Positions 16,301 through 25,512 are shown, numbered from the stretch's first letter. The stretch: 43,635 nt of DNA from Nostoc sp. CHAB 5836 (GCF_020829445.1 NZ_JAIVFV010000048.1:1-43635), one strand, 5' to 3'. Notes: generated by a model not told the origin, from the letters alone. Made by a program: numbers and translations.

Positions 16301-17862
16301 ATTGTCTTAATAACCTAACTCAGGATGATTGGCTTATCGGTTATAATAGACATCAATTTAATCAAATATTTGAAGAATTATATTTAGAACTAACACAATT
16401 ATCAGCGTGTAAAACACCACCAAAAATCATCTTAGCCGAACGCGAACCATTACGATTTATAGCAAGTTTTATTGCCGCTTGTGCAGCCAATAGTCAAGTT
16501 TTTCTGTGTAACCCCGACTGGGGAACACAAGAACGGCAACAAGTCTTTAATTTAGTGCAGCCAGATATTATTTGGGGAATGGGCAATAGAGAATGGCGAA
16601 TGGAAAGTGGGGATTCGGAAGAAAACACTACCCTTTCTCCCTCATCCCCCTCATCCCCCTCATCCCCCTCATCCCCACTCATAATGATTCCCACAGGTGG
16701 TTCATCGGGACAGATCAAGTTTGCCATCCACACTTGGGAAACTCTCACAGCATCCGTACAAGGATTTACAGAATACTTTCAACTCAAACAAGTCAATTCA
16801 TTTTGTGTATTACCGCTATATCACGTTAGCGGTTTAATGCAATTTATCCGCTCTTTCACCACCGGAGGTAAACTGGCTATTCAACCATTTAAAGCCGTAG
16901 AATCTAGTCAAATCTTAAATATTAAACAATCAGAATTTTTTATATCTTTAGTACCAACGCAGTTACAACGCCTCTTGCAAAATCCAGAATTAACTGAATG
17001 GCTATCCCAATTTAATACTGTACTTTTGGGAGGTGCGCCAGCATGGAATGAACTACTAGAAAAAGCCAGATTTTATCGCATCCGGTTAGCACCTACCTAT
17101 GGCATGACAGAAACCGCCTCTCAAATTGCTACCCTCAAACCAGATGATTTTCTCTGCGGGAAAATTAGCAGTGGTCAAATTCTTCCCCATGCAAAAGTAA
17201 CTATTCGCAATCAGCAAGGCGAAATTTTAAATTCCAATCAAATCGGAAATATCACCATTTATGCTCAATCTCTAGCCCTTGGTTACTATCCTTACTTTTC
17301 ACGGGATCTGGAAAACCTCTCTCCAAACCTCTCCCCTACAAAGGGAGAGGCTTTGATTTTCCCCCCTTCCCTGGTAGGGAAGGGGGCTAGGGGGTTAGGT
17401 TTAGCGTTGGTTTTTCCAGATGACGCGAAAAGTGAGGGCTACTATCCGATAGCCAGAGAAAATCAAGCTGATTTCCAAGTAGATGATTTAGGTTTTTTAG
17501 ACGATCAAGGTCATTTAAATATAGTCGGACGTAACAGCGACAAAATTATTACAGGTGGAGAAAATATTTACCCAGCAGAGATTGAATCAGCTATCCTATC
17601 AACTCAAATGGTTGCCGATATTTGTGTCATCGGCATCCCAGATAAACACTGGGGACAAGCCTTAACAGCGATTTACATTCCCAAAAAATCAGATACCTCT
17701 GCCTTAAAAATCCAAACCCTTCTCAAAGACAAACTCAGCAAATTTAAAATCCCTAAATATTGGATTCCCCAGCAAAACTTACCCCGCAACTTCCAAGGCA
17801 AAATTAACCGCCAACAACTACAGCAAATAGCCACAGAATTCCTCCAAAATCCCATCACATAA
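16285..17862 (+). CDS. menE: o-Succinylbenzoate-CoA ligase with two in-frame insertions
   Basis: AMP-forming acyl-CoA ligase that activates o-succinylbenzoate. Core motifs are [16 protein letters not shown] (A3), [11 protein letters not shown] (A4), [15 protein letters not shown] (A5), [18 protein letters not shown] (A7/A8), [15 protein letters not shown] and the C-terminal lysine region [11 protein letters not shown]. Length is 525 aa; removing two insertions leaves about 440, normal for cyanobacterial MenE. Insertion 1 (about residues 98-132) is a low-complexity [11 protein letters not shown] stretch just before A3. Insertion 2 (about 337-388) is a complete transposable element that preserves the frame. 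The start ATG overlaps the end of menC, implying coupled translation. It converges on the thioesterase gene with an 8-bp overlap. Confidence 0.93.
   Translation: MERPLDCLNNLTQDDWLIGYNRHQFNQIFEELYLELTQLSACKTPPKIILAEREPLRFIASFIAACAANSQVFLCNPDWGTQERQQVFNLVQPDIIWGMGNREWRMESGDSEENTTLSPSSPSSPSSPSSPLIMIPTGGSSGQIKFAIHTWETLTASVQGFTEYFQLKQVNSFCVLPLYHVSGLMQFIRSFTTGGKLAIQPFKAVESSQILNIKQSEFFISLVPTQLQRLLQNPELTEWLSQFNTVLLGGAPAWNELLEKARFYRIRLAPTYGMTETASQIATLKPDDFLCGKISSGQILPHAKVTIRNQQGEILNSNQIGNITIYAQSLALGYYPYFSRDLENLSPNLSPTKGEALIFPPSLVGKGARGLGLALVFPDDAKSEGYYPIARENQADFQVDDLGFLDDQGHLNIVGRNSDKIITGGENIYPAEIESAILSTQMVADICVIGIPDKHWGQALTAIYIPKKSDTSALKIQTLLKDKLSKFKIPKYWIPQQNLPRNFQGKINRQQLQQIATEFLQNPIT
16580..16682. 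repeat. Low-complexity insertion 1 in menE
   Basis: The segment begins with GGGAATGGGCAATAGAGAAT-type repeat and ends with four tandem TCATCCCCC units (about 16644-16676). It encodes [17 protein letters not shown] followed by (SPS)n, located between IIWG and the AMP-ligase motif MIPTGGSSG. It resembles the repeats in menC on the opposite strand. Confidence 0.85.
17291..17436. mobile_element. CTKACTTTTC-family MITE inserted in frame within menE
   Basis: Inverted ends CTTACTTTTCACGGGATCTG and CAGATGACGCGAAAAGTGAG. They are flanked by GGTTACTATC (17281-17290) and GGCTACTATC (17437-17446), a 10-bp target duplication with one mismatch. Element plus duplication is 156 bp, exactly 52 codons, and reads through without a stop. 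The duplicated protein motif GYYP is visible on both sides. A 136-bp relative is at 6405-6540. Confidence 0.9.
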
Positions 17863-18301
17863 TCTCCCTCGACCTTCTTCTCTCTGCGCCCTCTGCGTCT
17901 CTGTGGTTCGTCTCCAACCACTGAATAATCTCATCAGGTAATTCCTGCTTACTTCTACTACTCACATCAATACAAACGTGCCTAGTAATAGCCTTAGCAA
18001 CTACCACCTCAGCCACCGTAATTCCATAAGTAATTTCAAACTTATCAACACCTATTTTTTGGGGAATTAAACTAATCAGCAACTTATCCCCAACAAACAT
18101 AGGGCGCAAAAAATCCACACTAGCATGAACAATGGGAAACCCCACAGACGGATGAGTAAAAAAAACTTTGAGATTAATACTTGATGCTTCTAAAGATTCT
18201 TCATAAGCTTCATGGCAAATACCCAAAACATTAGCAAAATAAACTACCCCAGCAGCATCAGTATCATGAAAACGAACTGTGCGGTTATAAGTAAAAGGCA
18301 T
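17855..18301 (-). CDS. 1,4-Dihydroxy-2-naphthoyl-CoA thioesterase (hotdog fold)
   Basis: The protein begins [20 protein letters not shown]; the ATG at 18301 fits the family, and an earlier in-frame ATG (18367) would add an unrelated leader overlapping vapC. The catalytic aspartate lies in [15 protein letters not shown], followed by [12 protein letters not shown] and [11 protein letters not shown], typical of 4HBT-family enzymes such as Synechocystis Slr0204, which hydrolyses DHNA-CoA for phylloquinone. About the last 16 residues ([16 protein letters not shown]) are encoded by a dispersed GCAGAGGGCGCAGAGAG-type repeat and are probably an acquired tail. It starts 17 bp after the vapC stop, so it may be transcribed with vapBC. 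Confidence 0.88.
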   Translation of the reverse strand: MPFTYNRTVRFHDTDAAGVVYFANVLGICHEAYEESLEASSINLKVFFTHPSVGFPIVHASVDFLRPMFVGDKLLISLIPQKIGVDKFEITYGITVAEVVVAKAITRHVCIDVSSRSKQELPDEIIQWLETNHRDAEGAERRRSREIM

Positions 18302-18317
18302 TTTTGATAATTGAATA

Positions 18318-18776
18318 TTATATTGACTCCAACGGCGGAACCTCAAAGTCATTAAACAAGGAAACATTGTAAGACGAAGCGTTTAAAGCCCTTACCAGCT
18401 TCCCGTCGAGAGTCAGCAAAGTAGCACCTACCTGCTGTGAAAGTGCAACATAACAGCCATCGTAGGCAGAGATTTCATAATTTAAGGCGATCGCAACTGC
18501 ATCAGCCATCAAATCTGCTGTCGAGACAACACGCAAGGGGAAAGCTTTGAGACTAGCTAAATTCCCTTGAATCAAAGAAACATCGTAACGACCTGCACGA
18601 GCATACTTCCACAAAACGTTTGCACACTCAATATAAAATAAGTCAGGTACAAAGATTTCTGTTTGGGGATAGGCAAGGTGAGCAAATAGTTGATTAACCT
18701 TGGCTGTTAGCGGATCGGGAATAAATTGCTTAACGGACACACTCGCATCGACGACGCATCTAAGAGGAATTGTCAT
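18318..18776 (-). CDS. vapC: PIN-domain toxin, VapC-like
   Basis: A 152-residue PIN-domain ribonuclease: [17 protein letters not shown] with the first metal-binding aspartate, [14 protein letters not shown] with the conserved glutamate, and [16 protein letters not shown] and [12 protein letters not shown] with the later acidic residues. VapC toxins cleave RNA, often tRNA or rRNA, and are blocked by their VapB partner. Its start overlaps the vapB stop by 4 bp (ATGA at 18773-18776), the classic coupled arrangement. Confidence 0.88.
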   Translation of the reverse strand: MTIPLRCVVDASVSVKQFIPDPLTAKVNQLFAHLAYPQTEIFVPDLFYIECANVLWKYARAGRYDVSLIQGNLASLKAFPLRVVSTADLMADAVAIALNYEISAYDGCYVALSQQVGATLLTLDGKLVRALNASSYNVSLFNDFEVPPLESI

Positions 18777-19039
18777 CTGTCCCGATCTTCTCTAATCATG
18801 GCAGTGCTATCAGGCCATTCGATATCAGTTGGTAGCTGTTCACGGCGAAGACGGATTTCCTCTAAAAGTTTTGGCACATTTTTTCGTTTCTCTTCTTCTG
18901 TTTGCTGTGCTTCAGTTTTTAAAGCTTGTTCTAACAGAGTTATAACTTGAGCGTTAATGGAACGGTGTTCAGATGCCGCTAACTCTTGCAGCTTTGCATA
19001 CAAATCATCGGGTAAATTTCTTACATAAAGGGTAGCCAT
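18773..19039 (-). CDS. vapB: Ribbon-helix-helix antitoxin, FitA/VapB-like
   Basis: The 88-residue protein begins ATLYVRNLPDDLYAKLQELA, followed by RSINAQVITLLEQALKTEAQ, an Arc/FitA-type ribbon-helix-helix DNA-binding domain. The charged C-terminal tail (LRREQLPTDIEWPDSTAMIRED) would bind and inhibit the PIN toxin. It is first in the leftward vapB-vapC pair and probably autoregulates it. Confidence 0.87.
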   Translation of the reverse strand: MATLYVRNLPDDLYAKLQELAASEHRSINAQVITLLEQALKTEAQQTEEEKRKNVPKLLEEIRLRREQLPTDIEWPDSTAMIREDRDR

Positions 19040-19112
19040 CGCCTTACCTCGAAGCAGGATTTATTTTTATGCTAGCACGATGCAAGCAAAAGGGGGAGTG
19101 GGGCGATCGCTC

Positions 19113-19129
19113 TTAAGTGAACCGTATTG
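19113..19129 (+). repeat. Solitary CAATAC-family right end
   Basis: CTTAAGTGAACCGTATTG matches the right terminus of the element at 10175-10287. No left end lies upstream, so it is a relic. It follows a GCGATCGC site. Confidence 0.5.
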
Positions 19130-19137
19130 ATTTATAT

Positions 19138-19232
19138 TAGACGTCTGGTGAAAAAGAATTGTTTTGACGTAGCACTGCTACGTCAAGACAAGGGTTCTGG
19201 GTAACGCATATTTAATTTCTACCAGATGTCTA
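19138..19232. mobile_element. TAGACGTCTGG-family MITE (copy 1), 95 bp
   Basis: Ends TAGACGTCTGGTGAAA and TTTCTACCAGATGTCTA are imperfect inverted repeats beginning and ending in TA. The centre contains the palindrome GACGTAGCACTGCTACGTC. Related copies are at 24447-24535 and 28365-28456. The element abuts the ictB stop codon TAA (19235-19233) directly. Confidence 0.7.
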
Positions 19233-20651
19233 TTAGTTTCCTGTTGCTTCTAAGCTAGAGGAATTTGTCTGGTTTTGAGCTAAAGGTGTCCAATAACTGG
19301 CAACTAAGGCAACTATCAGCCACCAGAGGGTATTGACTTCCGGACGATACCAGACAGTATCTACTGTGCCGTGAGCTACCATGCCCAACAAAATAGCGAT
19401 CGCTCCAATTAACCAAAATCCCTCTACACTTCTGAGTTGTCGCAATCGTCGCATTTGCAAAAATGCCGTATTGAATGTGACGATTATTAGCCACAGAAAG
19501 CAGGCTAAACCAACAAAGCCAGTTTCTACAGTCACTTCCAACAAAATCGAATAGGCACTCAAAGCTGTGTAACGAGGGCGTTGATAGAGGGGATAAACTT
19601 GATTAAAAGAGTTATGACCAGGGCCAATGCCAATAATCGGGCGATCGCGAATCATCTCAAAAACAGCATCCCACACATTTCGGCGAAAATTATTACTGCT
19701 ATCTTTACGGTCGGCAAAAATACTTAACACTCGCTCGCGGAATGTGGGTATCAATATCACTGCTAGTACCAGTATCCCGATCAAGCCTCCCAAGACAATG
19801 GGCAGTGACCAAGTACGCCAAAAAGGAGGCATTTCCAAGCTTTTCCAATAAACTAGTAATGCCATCACAGCCAAAACTGCCACCACTAGTCCAATCCAGC
19901 CGCCACGACTAAAAGTCAGAATTAGACAAGAAGTATTGACAATTAGCATAGTTAATGCTAACGCTTTTTTAGGCCAGCTTTGCCATGCAAAAATTGCCAC
20001 TAAGCTAAAAATTACTGCTGGTAAGAGATATCCAGCCAATAAGTTGGGATTTCCTAAATAACTATAGACCCTTGTAGTCTTAGACAAAGGAGATTCTGGA
20101 TCAACCCAAGTTGCTAGTGCTGTGGCTCCAAAAAACCATTGCTGCAACCCATACACACTAACAATTAACGATACGTGCAAATAAAGGACGATAATCCACG
20201 AACGGAGGCGAGACGACCTTAATACCCTGGCACAAAGAGCAAATAGCAGCAAATACAAGGTCAACGTTCCCAAGTCGTTAAGCGCCGCCCTTTTGACTGG
20301 TGATAATACGGTTGCAACTGCGGCAATTACCCAGTAAAGCAATACCAGTAGGTGAATAGGAGTGACTGAGGAGACATCTGCTGGTGTTGCTTCATCAGAT
20401 AAAGTCAACAACAGCCAGAATCCGACACAAGCCACCAGCAACAAACCTACCAACGTACTCGAAACAAAAGGTGCAAGAGCATATATTAAGCTGAGTAAAG
20501 CAGCTGCTGTTGCATTTCCCCACTGGAGTAAGACGCTGGTTTGCCGCCAAGAACTTAATAGTCCGACCAGAGAACGGTGTACGTAACTGGTAGCAAGATA
20601 TTCTTTGAGCGGTAAAGATGATAAAGTAAATCGTTGCCAGACTAAATTCAT
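19233..20651 (-). CDS. ictB: IctB-family membrane protein (O-antigen ligase-like)
   Basis: Start chosen at 20651 (MNLVWQRFTLSSLPLKEYL), which fits IctB better than the upstream Met (20669); length is then 472 aa. About ten to eleven transmembrane helices are evident. Diagnostic segments are TPIHLLVLLYW, TLTLYLLLFALCARVLR, VYSYLGNPNLLAGYLLPA, LILTFSRGGWIG, DSSNNFRRNVWDAVFEMI, GIGPGHNSFNQVYPLYQ and YRPEVNTLWWL. IctB was first described as involved in inorganic carbon accumulation in Synechococcus, but it also carries the Wzy/WaaL O-antigen-ligase domain, so the biochemical role is disputed. Its stop codon is followed immediately by a MITE. Confidence 0.9.
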   Translation of the reverse strand: MNLVWQRFTLSSLPLKEYLATSYVHRSLVGLLSSWRQTSVLLQWGNATAAALLSLIYALAPFVSSTLVGLLLVACVGFWLLLTLSDEATPADVSSVTPIHLLVLLYWVIAAVATVLSPVKRAALNDLGTLTLYLLLFALCARVLRSSRLRSWIIVLYLHVSLIVSVYGLQQWFFGATALATWVDPESPLSKTTRVYSYLGNPNLLAGYLLPAVIFSLVAIFAWQSWPKKALALTMLIVNTSCLILTFSRGGWIGLVVAVLAVMALLVYWKSLEMPPFWRTWSLPIVLGGLIGILVLAVILIPTFRERVLSIFADRKDSSNNFRRNVWDAVFEMIRDRPIIGIGPGHNSFNQVYPLYQRPRYTALSAYSILLEVTVETGFVGLACFLWLIIVTFNTAFLQMRRLRQLRSVEGFWLIGAIAILLGMVAHGTVDTVWYRPEVNTLWWLIVALVASYWTPLAQNQTNSSSLEATGN

Positions 20652-20785
20652 AAAAAACATTGCGATCAATTAGCCTGCCGACGCAGAACTTGGAATTGAT
20701 CATAATGCCTATGGCTATAAAAAGGTAATAACCGAGATAGATAGAAAATACGTCTTCCGTAATCCCCAGTCACCAATCCCGATGA

Positions 20786-22345
20786 TTAGACTTCGTTAAT
20801 TGCTTGTGAGGGAGTCGCCAGTTGTAGTGGCAAAGAAAGCACATAACGATATCCTGATTCTGGTGAACCTTGAATCAGGATTTGTCCACCATGCAACTCT
20901 GCGAGTTGACAACTTAGCAATAAACCTAAGCTTTCACGAGAAAGACTTCCATGTGATTTAGCTAAATTTATACCTGAACCACTAGCAAAGAAATTTAAGT
21001 GGGAATCACCCAAGTTTTTGGAATTATCAACTGCTATTGATGAAATATTTGGTTGCTCCTGGTTTTCTGCACGAGTATTATAACTTGCTACCTCACCTGT
21101 CAAATCCAGCAGCGATAAAGAATTGAGACGGAAGTAGGGATCAACCTCAGTTATGCCGTCCCCCAACCAGGGATGAGAAACCCAAATGGTAATGTTGAGT
21201 GTATCTTCCTTGTAAGAGACATGAATGCGAACAATGCTACCTGTAGCCGAAAGTTGAATCACACTGAAAACTAGGTGATAAAGGATTTGCCGCACCTTGT
21301 CTTTATCTAAAGGCCAAATGCGATTGCGTCCCGGTTCTATAGAGAGGCGAATATCTTGCTCGCGGCGATTAGCCACTTCTTCTAGGGTATTGATAGCTTG
21401 TTGACACAGCATTTCAATATCCACAGGAGCCAGATTCAGCACAGTAGAGTTTTCATCCATAGCTCCTAGTTCGGTAATTTCGTTTACTAGAGAAAGTAAG
21501 TACCGACCACTGTGTTGGATAATTTCCAAATATTCTCTCTGCTTAGTCGTCAAAGGCCCATAAATCTCACGTCCTAAAACACTAGCCATACCCAGTACAG
21601 ATGTTAAGGGCGTGCGTAACTCATGAGTTAGCTGACCCAAAAGTTCTAGTTTCAGTTGCTTGGTTGAAACAGGGTCACCATCTTTAGTGGGCGGGGTAAT
21701 TTTAATCTCAGTGTTATGTTCGTCATTGAGTGAAAATATCGGAGCGATCGCGGGAGTGCTTGATTCGAGTCTCCGTTGCAGGAGTCGGTTACGTTCAAAT
21801 TCACTCATGCTCCAACGAGCGATGATTTGTAAAAACTCAATATCTCGGGTTGTAAAATTGCGCGGTGCTAAATCCATCACCGCCAATGCACCCAAACAAT
21901 TTCCCTCAGCATCAATAAGTGGCGCTCCTAAGTAAGCACGAATACCATAATCCTGCACCAACTTGCTGCTAGCAAGTACTGGATCTGTTAGTTTGTGTGT
22001 ATCATTAATTACAAATAGTTGAAAACTCTCTACTACTTGAGTGCAAAAGGATTCCCGGCGTAACAGTTGGCGGCTTTGTGCCAAATGATTCATTAGTCCC
22101 AACCTAGATAAGCCCACTGCCGATTTAAACCAGTGGCGTTCTTGATCCACAAATCCCAACATGGAAATTGGTGCTTCCAAAAAGCGGGCAGCAGTTTGAG
22201 TGGCTTCTTCAAAAACTGGAATCGTTTCTGGTTGGCGCAAACCTAAATCTGACAAAGCTTTGAGGCGTTGTTGTTCTCTTGTTTCGTCAGAATCCCAACC
22301 ATCTTTTAAGGCAAATAATTTGTTTTCAGGCTCTACCATTGCCAC
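20786..22345 (-). CDS. GAF-domain sensor histidine kinase with degenerate ATPase domain
   Basis: 519 aa, soluble. A GAF domain spans about residues 45-190 (RRESFCTQVV, GIRAYLGAPLIDAEGNCLGALAVMD), followed by a dimerisation/phosphoacceptor region with the H-box LGQLTHELRTPLTSVLGMA (about 236-254). The C-terminal ATPase-like region is unusual. The N-box, normally with an invariant Asn, reads QILYHLVFSVIQLSA. The place of a DxGxG motif shows HPWLGDGI. A long Ser/Asn-rich insertion precedes the final SLGLLLSCQLAELHGGQILIQ and YRYVLSLPL. Phosphotransfer may therefore be weak or lost. No response regulator gene is adjacent. Confidence 0.85.
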   Translation of the reverse strand: MAMVEPENKLFALKDGWDSDETREQQRLKALSDLGLRQPETIPVFEEATQTAARFLEAPISMLGFVDQERHWFKSAVGLSRLGLMNHLAQSRQLLRRESFCTQVVESFQLFVINDTHKLTDPVLASSKLVQDYGIRAYLGAPLIDAEGNCLGALAVMDLAPRNFTTRDIEFLQIIARWSMSEFERNRLLQRRLESSTPAIAPIFSLNDEHNTEIKITPPTKDGDPVSTKQLKLELLGQLTHELRTPLTSVLGMASVLGREIYGPLTTKQREYLEIIQHSGRYLLSLVNEITELGAMDENSTVLNLAPVDIEMLCQQAINTLEEVANRREQDIRLSIEPGRNRIWPLDKDKVRQILYHLVFSVIQLSATGSIVRIHVSYKEDTLNITIWVSHPWLGDGITEVDPYFRLNSLSLLDLTGEVASYNTRAENQEQPNISSIAVDNSKNLGDSHLNFFASGSGINLAKSHGSLSRESLGLLLSCQLAELHGGQILIQGSPESGYRYVLSLPLQLATPSQAINEV

Positions 22346-22852
22346 TGCTACCTTAATAATTTCTCAATACTGTAATTGATACAAGTCCTATTTCTAGGTT
22401 ACCAATTGCTATTTTAAGCATTCCCTAATTTTGCCTCTGACAAACAAATTTGGGGCAAAATTTTTTTACCCCTTGCATTAAGTCGGTAATGCGGTCTTTA
22501 CCAGTTAGTAGTTACTGGTGCTGAATGTTCTCTGTTTAGCACTGCTATAGTCTCTATTGCTTGAGATTTTGCAATCAGACTGCGTTAGATTTGGATACAG
22601 TCAGGGTAATCTAATGCTAAGGATACAATACCAAAGCTCTGTCATTGTTTATGTAAAGAAGGGAAAATTCCTATGGCAATATTCAACGTAAATTTACTTA
22701 TAAATAATTTTATACGTATTTGAAGTAACAATAAATACGGATAACAATAGTCAAGGGCCCTCGTGTCGCCCACCCCACAAGATGGGATAATTTATTTCCT
22801 GGTAATCCCTAATAAGAGTTTCAGGGAGTTATTGCGTAAGTCCTAAGTCAAA

Positions 22853-23003
22853 TATAGGAATCCGGTTTGATTTTTGAACAACATTAAGTATTTGTAGGGT
22901 GCGTTAGCGACAGCGTAACGCACCATTCTTAGGGATTCGGTGCGTTACGCGAAACGCTAACGCACCCTACGTATCTGTTCAGAAATCAAATAGTAGTCCT
23001 ATA
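22853..23003. repeat. Large palindromic element, about 150 bp
   Basis: The core at 22894-22970 is a long inverted repeat: GTAGGGTGCGTTAGCG and CGTAACGCACC on the left, mirrored by GGTGCGTTACGCG and CGCTAACGCACCCTAC on the right. Outer arms also pair imperfectly (TATAGGAATCCGGTTTGATT with AATCAAATAGTAGTCCTATA). An isolated copy of the outer arm lies at about 10310. It is non-coding and likely a mobile or structured RNA-forming repeat. The rest of 22346-22852 and 23004-23106 is spacer with no gene that I can see. Confidence 0.75.
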
Positions 23004-23106
23004 GTAGTCCGATATATAAGTTGAACCCATAACAATTTCACACTGAAAATTTGCAAGCTTTTCTATTTTTTCCCTACGAGGAAATATTTTTTGAGGACAA
23101 CTCCTA

Positions 23107-24300
23107 ATGAATAAAATGACTATTAGAGTTCCTTTCGTAGACTTGAAGTTACAACATGAACCAATTCAAACGAAATTACAAGATGCAATCCAATCTGTAT
23201 TAGAACAGGGAGATTTTATTTTAGGGCAAGCACTCTCAGATTTTGAAGCAGCATTTGCGGCATTATCTGGGACAGGATATGGAGTTGGTGTTGCATCAGG
23301 GACAGATGCGATCGCTCTGGGATTGCAAGGGTGTAATATTGGTGCTGGCGATGAAGTGATTTTACCAGCAAACACATTTGTCGCAACCTTAATTGGGGTG
23401 CTACGCGCTGGCGCCAAGCCAATTTTAGTAGATTGCGATCGCCAAACAGCTTTAATTGATTTAGAGTCGGCAGCAAAGGCAATTACGCCTCAAACTAAAG
23501 CAATTATCCCTGTGCATCTCTATGGTCAAATGGTATCACCACACCAGTTATTGAACTTTGCTGATACCTACAAACTACTAATTTTTGAAGATGCAGCCCA
23601 AGCACACCTCGCCCAAAGAGACGGATATCACGCTGGTTCAGTAGGAATAGCAGCAGCTTTTAGTTTCTATCCCAGCAAAAATTTGGGAGCATTTGGGGAT
23701 GGAGGAATGGTATTGACACGAGATTCAGATGTAGCCCAGAAGATGAGGCGCTTGCGAAATTATGGTGCATCGCAAAAGTATTTTCATACTGAACCAGGTA
23801 CAAATAGCCGCTTGGATACCTTACAAGCAGCAGTTCTGCACCAGAAATTACCATATTTGCCACAGTGGAATCGCGATCGCTTGACTATTGCGCAGCAATA
23901 TGATGTAGAACTAGCACCATTGGCAACTGCTGGGATTATTCCTATGGAAAACCAAAGTGATACAGGACACGTTTATCATCTCTATGTCATTAAAGTAGAT
24001 GATTCTTGCCCAATAGAACGACACCAACTCCAGGAACAACTAACAGCAGCAGGAATTCAAACTGGTATTCACTACCCAATTCCTTGCCATCTCCAGCCGG
24101 CATTCACCAACTTAGGCTATCAGCCGGGAGATTTTCCCCAAGCAGAAAAATTGTCCAAGCAAATACTATCATTACCGATGTATCCTGGTTTAAGCAGTAG
24201 CCAAGTCAAAGAAGTTGTCGCAGCGATCGCCAATGCAGTCTCAACTAATTCTCAACTAGATAAATCCTGTTTTGCTGACCTTGGCAGCGTGGTAGCCTGA
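23107..24300 (+). CDS. DegT/DnrJ/EryC1/StrS-type sugar aminotransferase
   Basis: PLP-dependent transaminase acting on nucleotide-linked keto sugars, 397 aa. Family motifs are VPFVDLKLQHEPI at the N-terminus, GVGVASGTDAIALGL, ILPANTFVATLIGVLRAG, IPVHLYGQMV, FEDAAQAHLA, SFYPSKNLGAFGDGGMV with the PLP-binding lysine, NYGASQKYFH, GTNSRLDTLQAAVL, and the C-terminal GIHYPIPCHLQPAF. The exact sugar cannot be read from sequence. Position at the head of the exosortase/polysaccharide locus suggests it supplies an amino sugar for an exopolysaccharide (inference). A 131-bp MITE begins 18 bp after the stop. Confidence 0.92.
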   Translation: MNKMTIRVPFVDLKLQHEPIQTKLQDAIQSVLEQGDFILGQALSDFEAAFAALSGTGYGVGVASGTDAIALGLQGCNIGAGDEVILPANTFVATLIGVLRAGAKPILVDCDRQTALIDLESAAKAITPQTKAIIPVHLYGQMVSPHQLLNFADTYKLLIFEDAAQAHLAQRDGYHAGSVGIAAAFSFYPSKNLGAFGDGGMVLTRDSDVAQKMRRLRNYGASQKYFHTEPGTNSRLDTLQAAVLHQKLPYLPQWNRDRLTIAQQYDVELAPLATAGIIPMENQSDTGHVYHLYVIKVDDSCPIERHQLQEQLTAAGIQTGIHYPIPCHLQPAFTNLGYQPGDFPQAEKLSKQILSLPMYPGLSSSQVKEVVAAIANAVSTNSQLDKSCFADLGSVVA

Positions 24301-24317
24301 TGTTAATTCAATAGACA

Positions 24318-24448
24318 TAAGTAGAGCGACGCAAATAAAGCTAACTGGCTAAGGCTGTCATTTGTCATTTGTCCTTCGTCATTTATAAAGGTTTAAGGTG
24401 TGTTTACGTTTCGTAATATAGTTTGGTTTATTCTTGCCAACTTACTTA
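24318..24448 (+). mobile_element. 131-bp TA-target MITE (copy 3)
   Basis: Intact copy, TAAGTAGAGCGACGCAAATA at the left and GCCAACTTACTTA at the right. It is nearly identical to the pre-insertion form of copy 2 at 8109-8455. Non-coding. Confidence 0.85.
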
Positions 24449-24535
24449 GGAGTGAAAAAGAATTGTTTTGACGTAGCAGTGCTACGTCTCTACAAGGGTT
24501 CTGGGTAACGTATATTTAATTTATGGAGATGTCTA
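24447..24535. mobile_element. TAGACGTCTGG-family MITE (copy 2), left end diverged
   Basis: It shares its left TA with the preceding MITE. The body AAAAAGAATTGTTTTGACGTAG and the tail GGGTTCTGGGTAACG match copy 1, and it ends GAGATGTCTA. The left end is shortened to TAGGAGTG. It lies just before the exosortase gene. Confidence 0.6.
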
Positions 24536-24582
24536 ATGCCCAATCCCCTTGAAAACCGAGAGTTTTTGAATTATTAAAAATC

Positions 24583-25476
24583 ATGGCACTCCAGCAACAG
24601 ATTAAAAACAGAAACGCATCAAACTTGTTAAATCTAGGTATTTTAGGCGTTTTACTGCTGCTTTATGCTCCTATATTGCTACACTGGTTAGATGGTTGGC
24701 TGCACAAAAATATCAGTACAGAACACGAATATTTCAGCCACGGGATTATTGGCTTACCATTTGCTGCTTATCTGGCCTGGACGAACCGGAAAAAGTGGAA
24801 ACGTTTGCCAGATACCATCCATCCTTTGGGCGCTGTTTTCTTATTATTAGGGGCAGTATTTTATCTTAGCGGTGTTACAGAGTGGGTTAACCTTTCCTTG
24901 CCCGTTATATTGGTAGGATTATGCTTGTGGTTTAAGGGAATATCAGGTTTGCGATCGCAAGGATTCCCTCTACTACTAGTATTTTTAGCAACTCCAACGG
25001 CAGTACCCTATCTCATAGCTCCCTATACCTTGCCTCTCCAAAGCTTCATCGCTGGCACAGCAGGCTTCATACTGAATCAATTTGGTATGGAAGTAACCGT
25101 AGATGAGATCAATCTCTACGTGGGAGGACGGATTGTAGAAGTTGCGCCCTACTGTGCAGGGCTGAAAATGTTGTTCACGACTCTCTACGTCGGCTTGATG
25201 CTGCTTTATTGGACAGATGCTTTGTCTTCACGCCGTACAACTACAGCGTTTTTATCTCTGGCTGCGATCGTTAGTATTATTGCCAATATCATTCGTAATA
25301 CTTTACTAACTTTCTTTCATGGCACAGGTCAAGAAGCGGCTTTTAAATGGCTTCATGACGGTTGGGGTGGTGATCTATACTCTGCTTGTATGCTAGTGTC
25401 ATTAGTACCTTTACTGAATTCGATTAATAGCTATTTCTCAGCATCTCCAGAAACTGAGCAAGCAAGAGAAAGTTAG
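24583..25476 (+). CDS. crtB: Cyanoexosortase B
   Basis: Integral membrane cysteine transpeptidase-like protein, 297 aa, with about eight helices. The catalytic cysteine is in VEVAPYCAGLKMLF (about residues 186-199), the conserved arginine is in IIANIIRNTLLTF and a histidine in FFHGTG. The early EHEYFSHGIIGLP segment is also typical. Exosortases process PEP-CTERM proteins and usually accompany exopolysaccharide genes. The symbol follows the cyanoexosortase naming and must not be confused with phytoene synthase. Its usual partner lies 2 kb downstream (27530-28252), separated by an IS insertion, so co-transcription may be broken. Confidence 0.85.
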   Translation: MALQQQIKNRNASNLLNLGILGVLLLLYAPILLHWLDGWLHKNISTEHEYFSHGIIGLPFAAYLAWTNRKKWKRLPDTIHPLGAVFLLLGAVFYLSGVTEWVNLSLPVILVGLCLWFKGISGLRSQGFPLLLVFLATPTAVPYLIAPYTLPLQSFIAGTAGFILNQFGMEVTVDEINLYVGGRIVEVAPYCAGLKMLFTTLYVGLMLLYWTDALSSRRTTTAFLSLAAIVSIIANIIRNTLLTFFHGTGQEAAFKWLHDGWGGDLYSACMLVSLVPLLNSINSYFSASPETEQARES

Positions 25477-25512
25477 TACAACATTTCATTAATTCGTAGC
25501 GAATTCTCTTTG

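Noticed and set aside
22894..22970. Large palindrome considered as a terminator for the histidine kinase or aminotransferase
   Set aside because: It lies upstream of both divergent genes and has no T tract; a repeated element is a better explanation.
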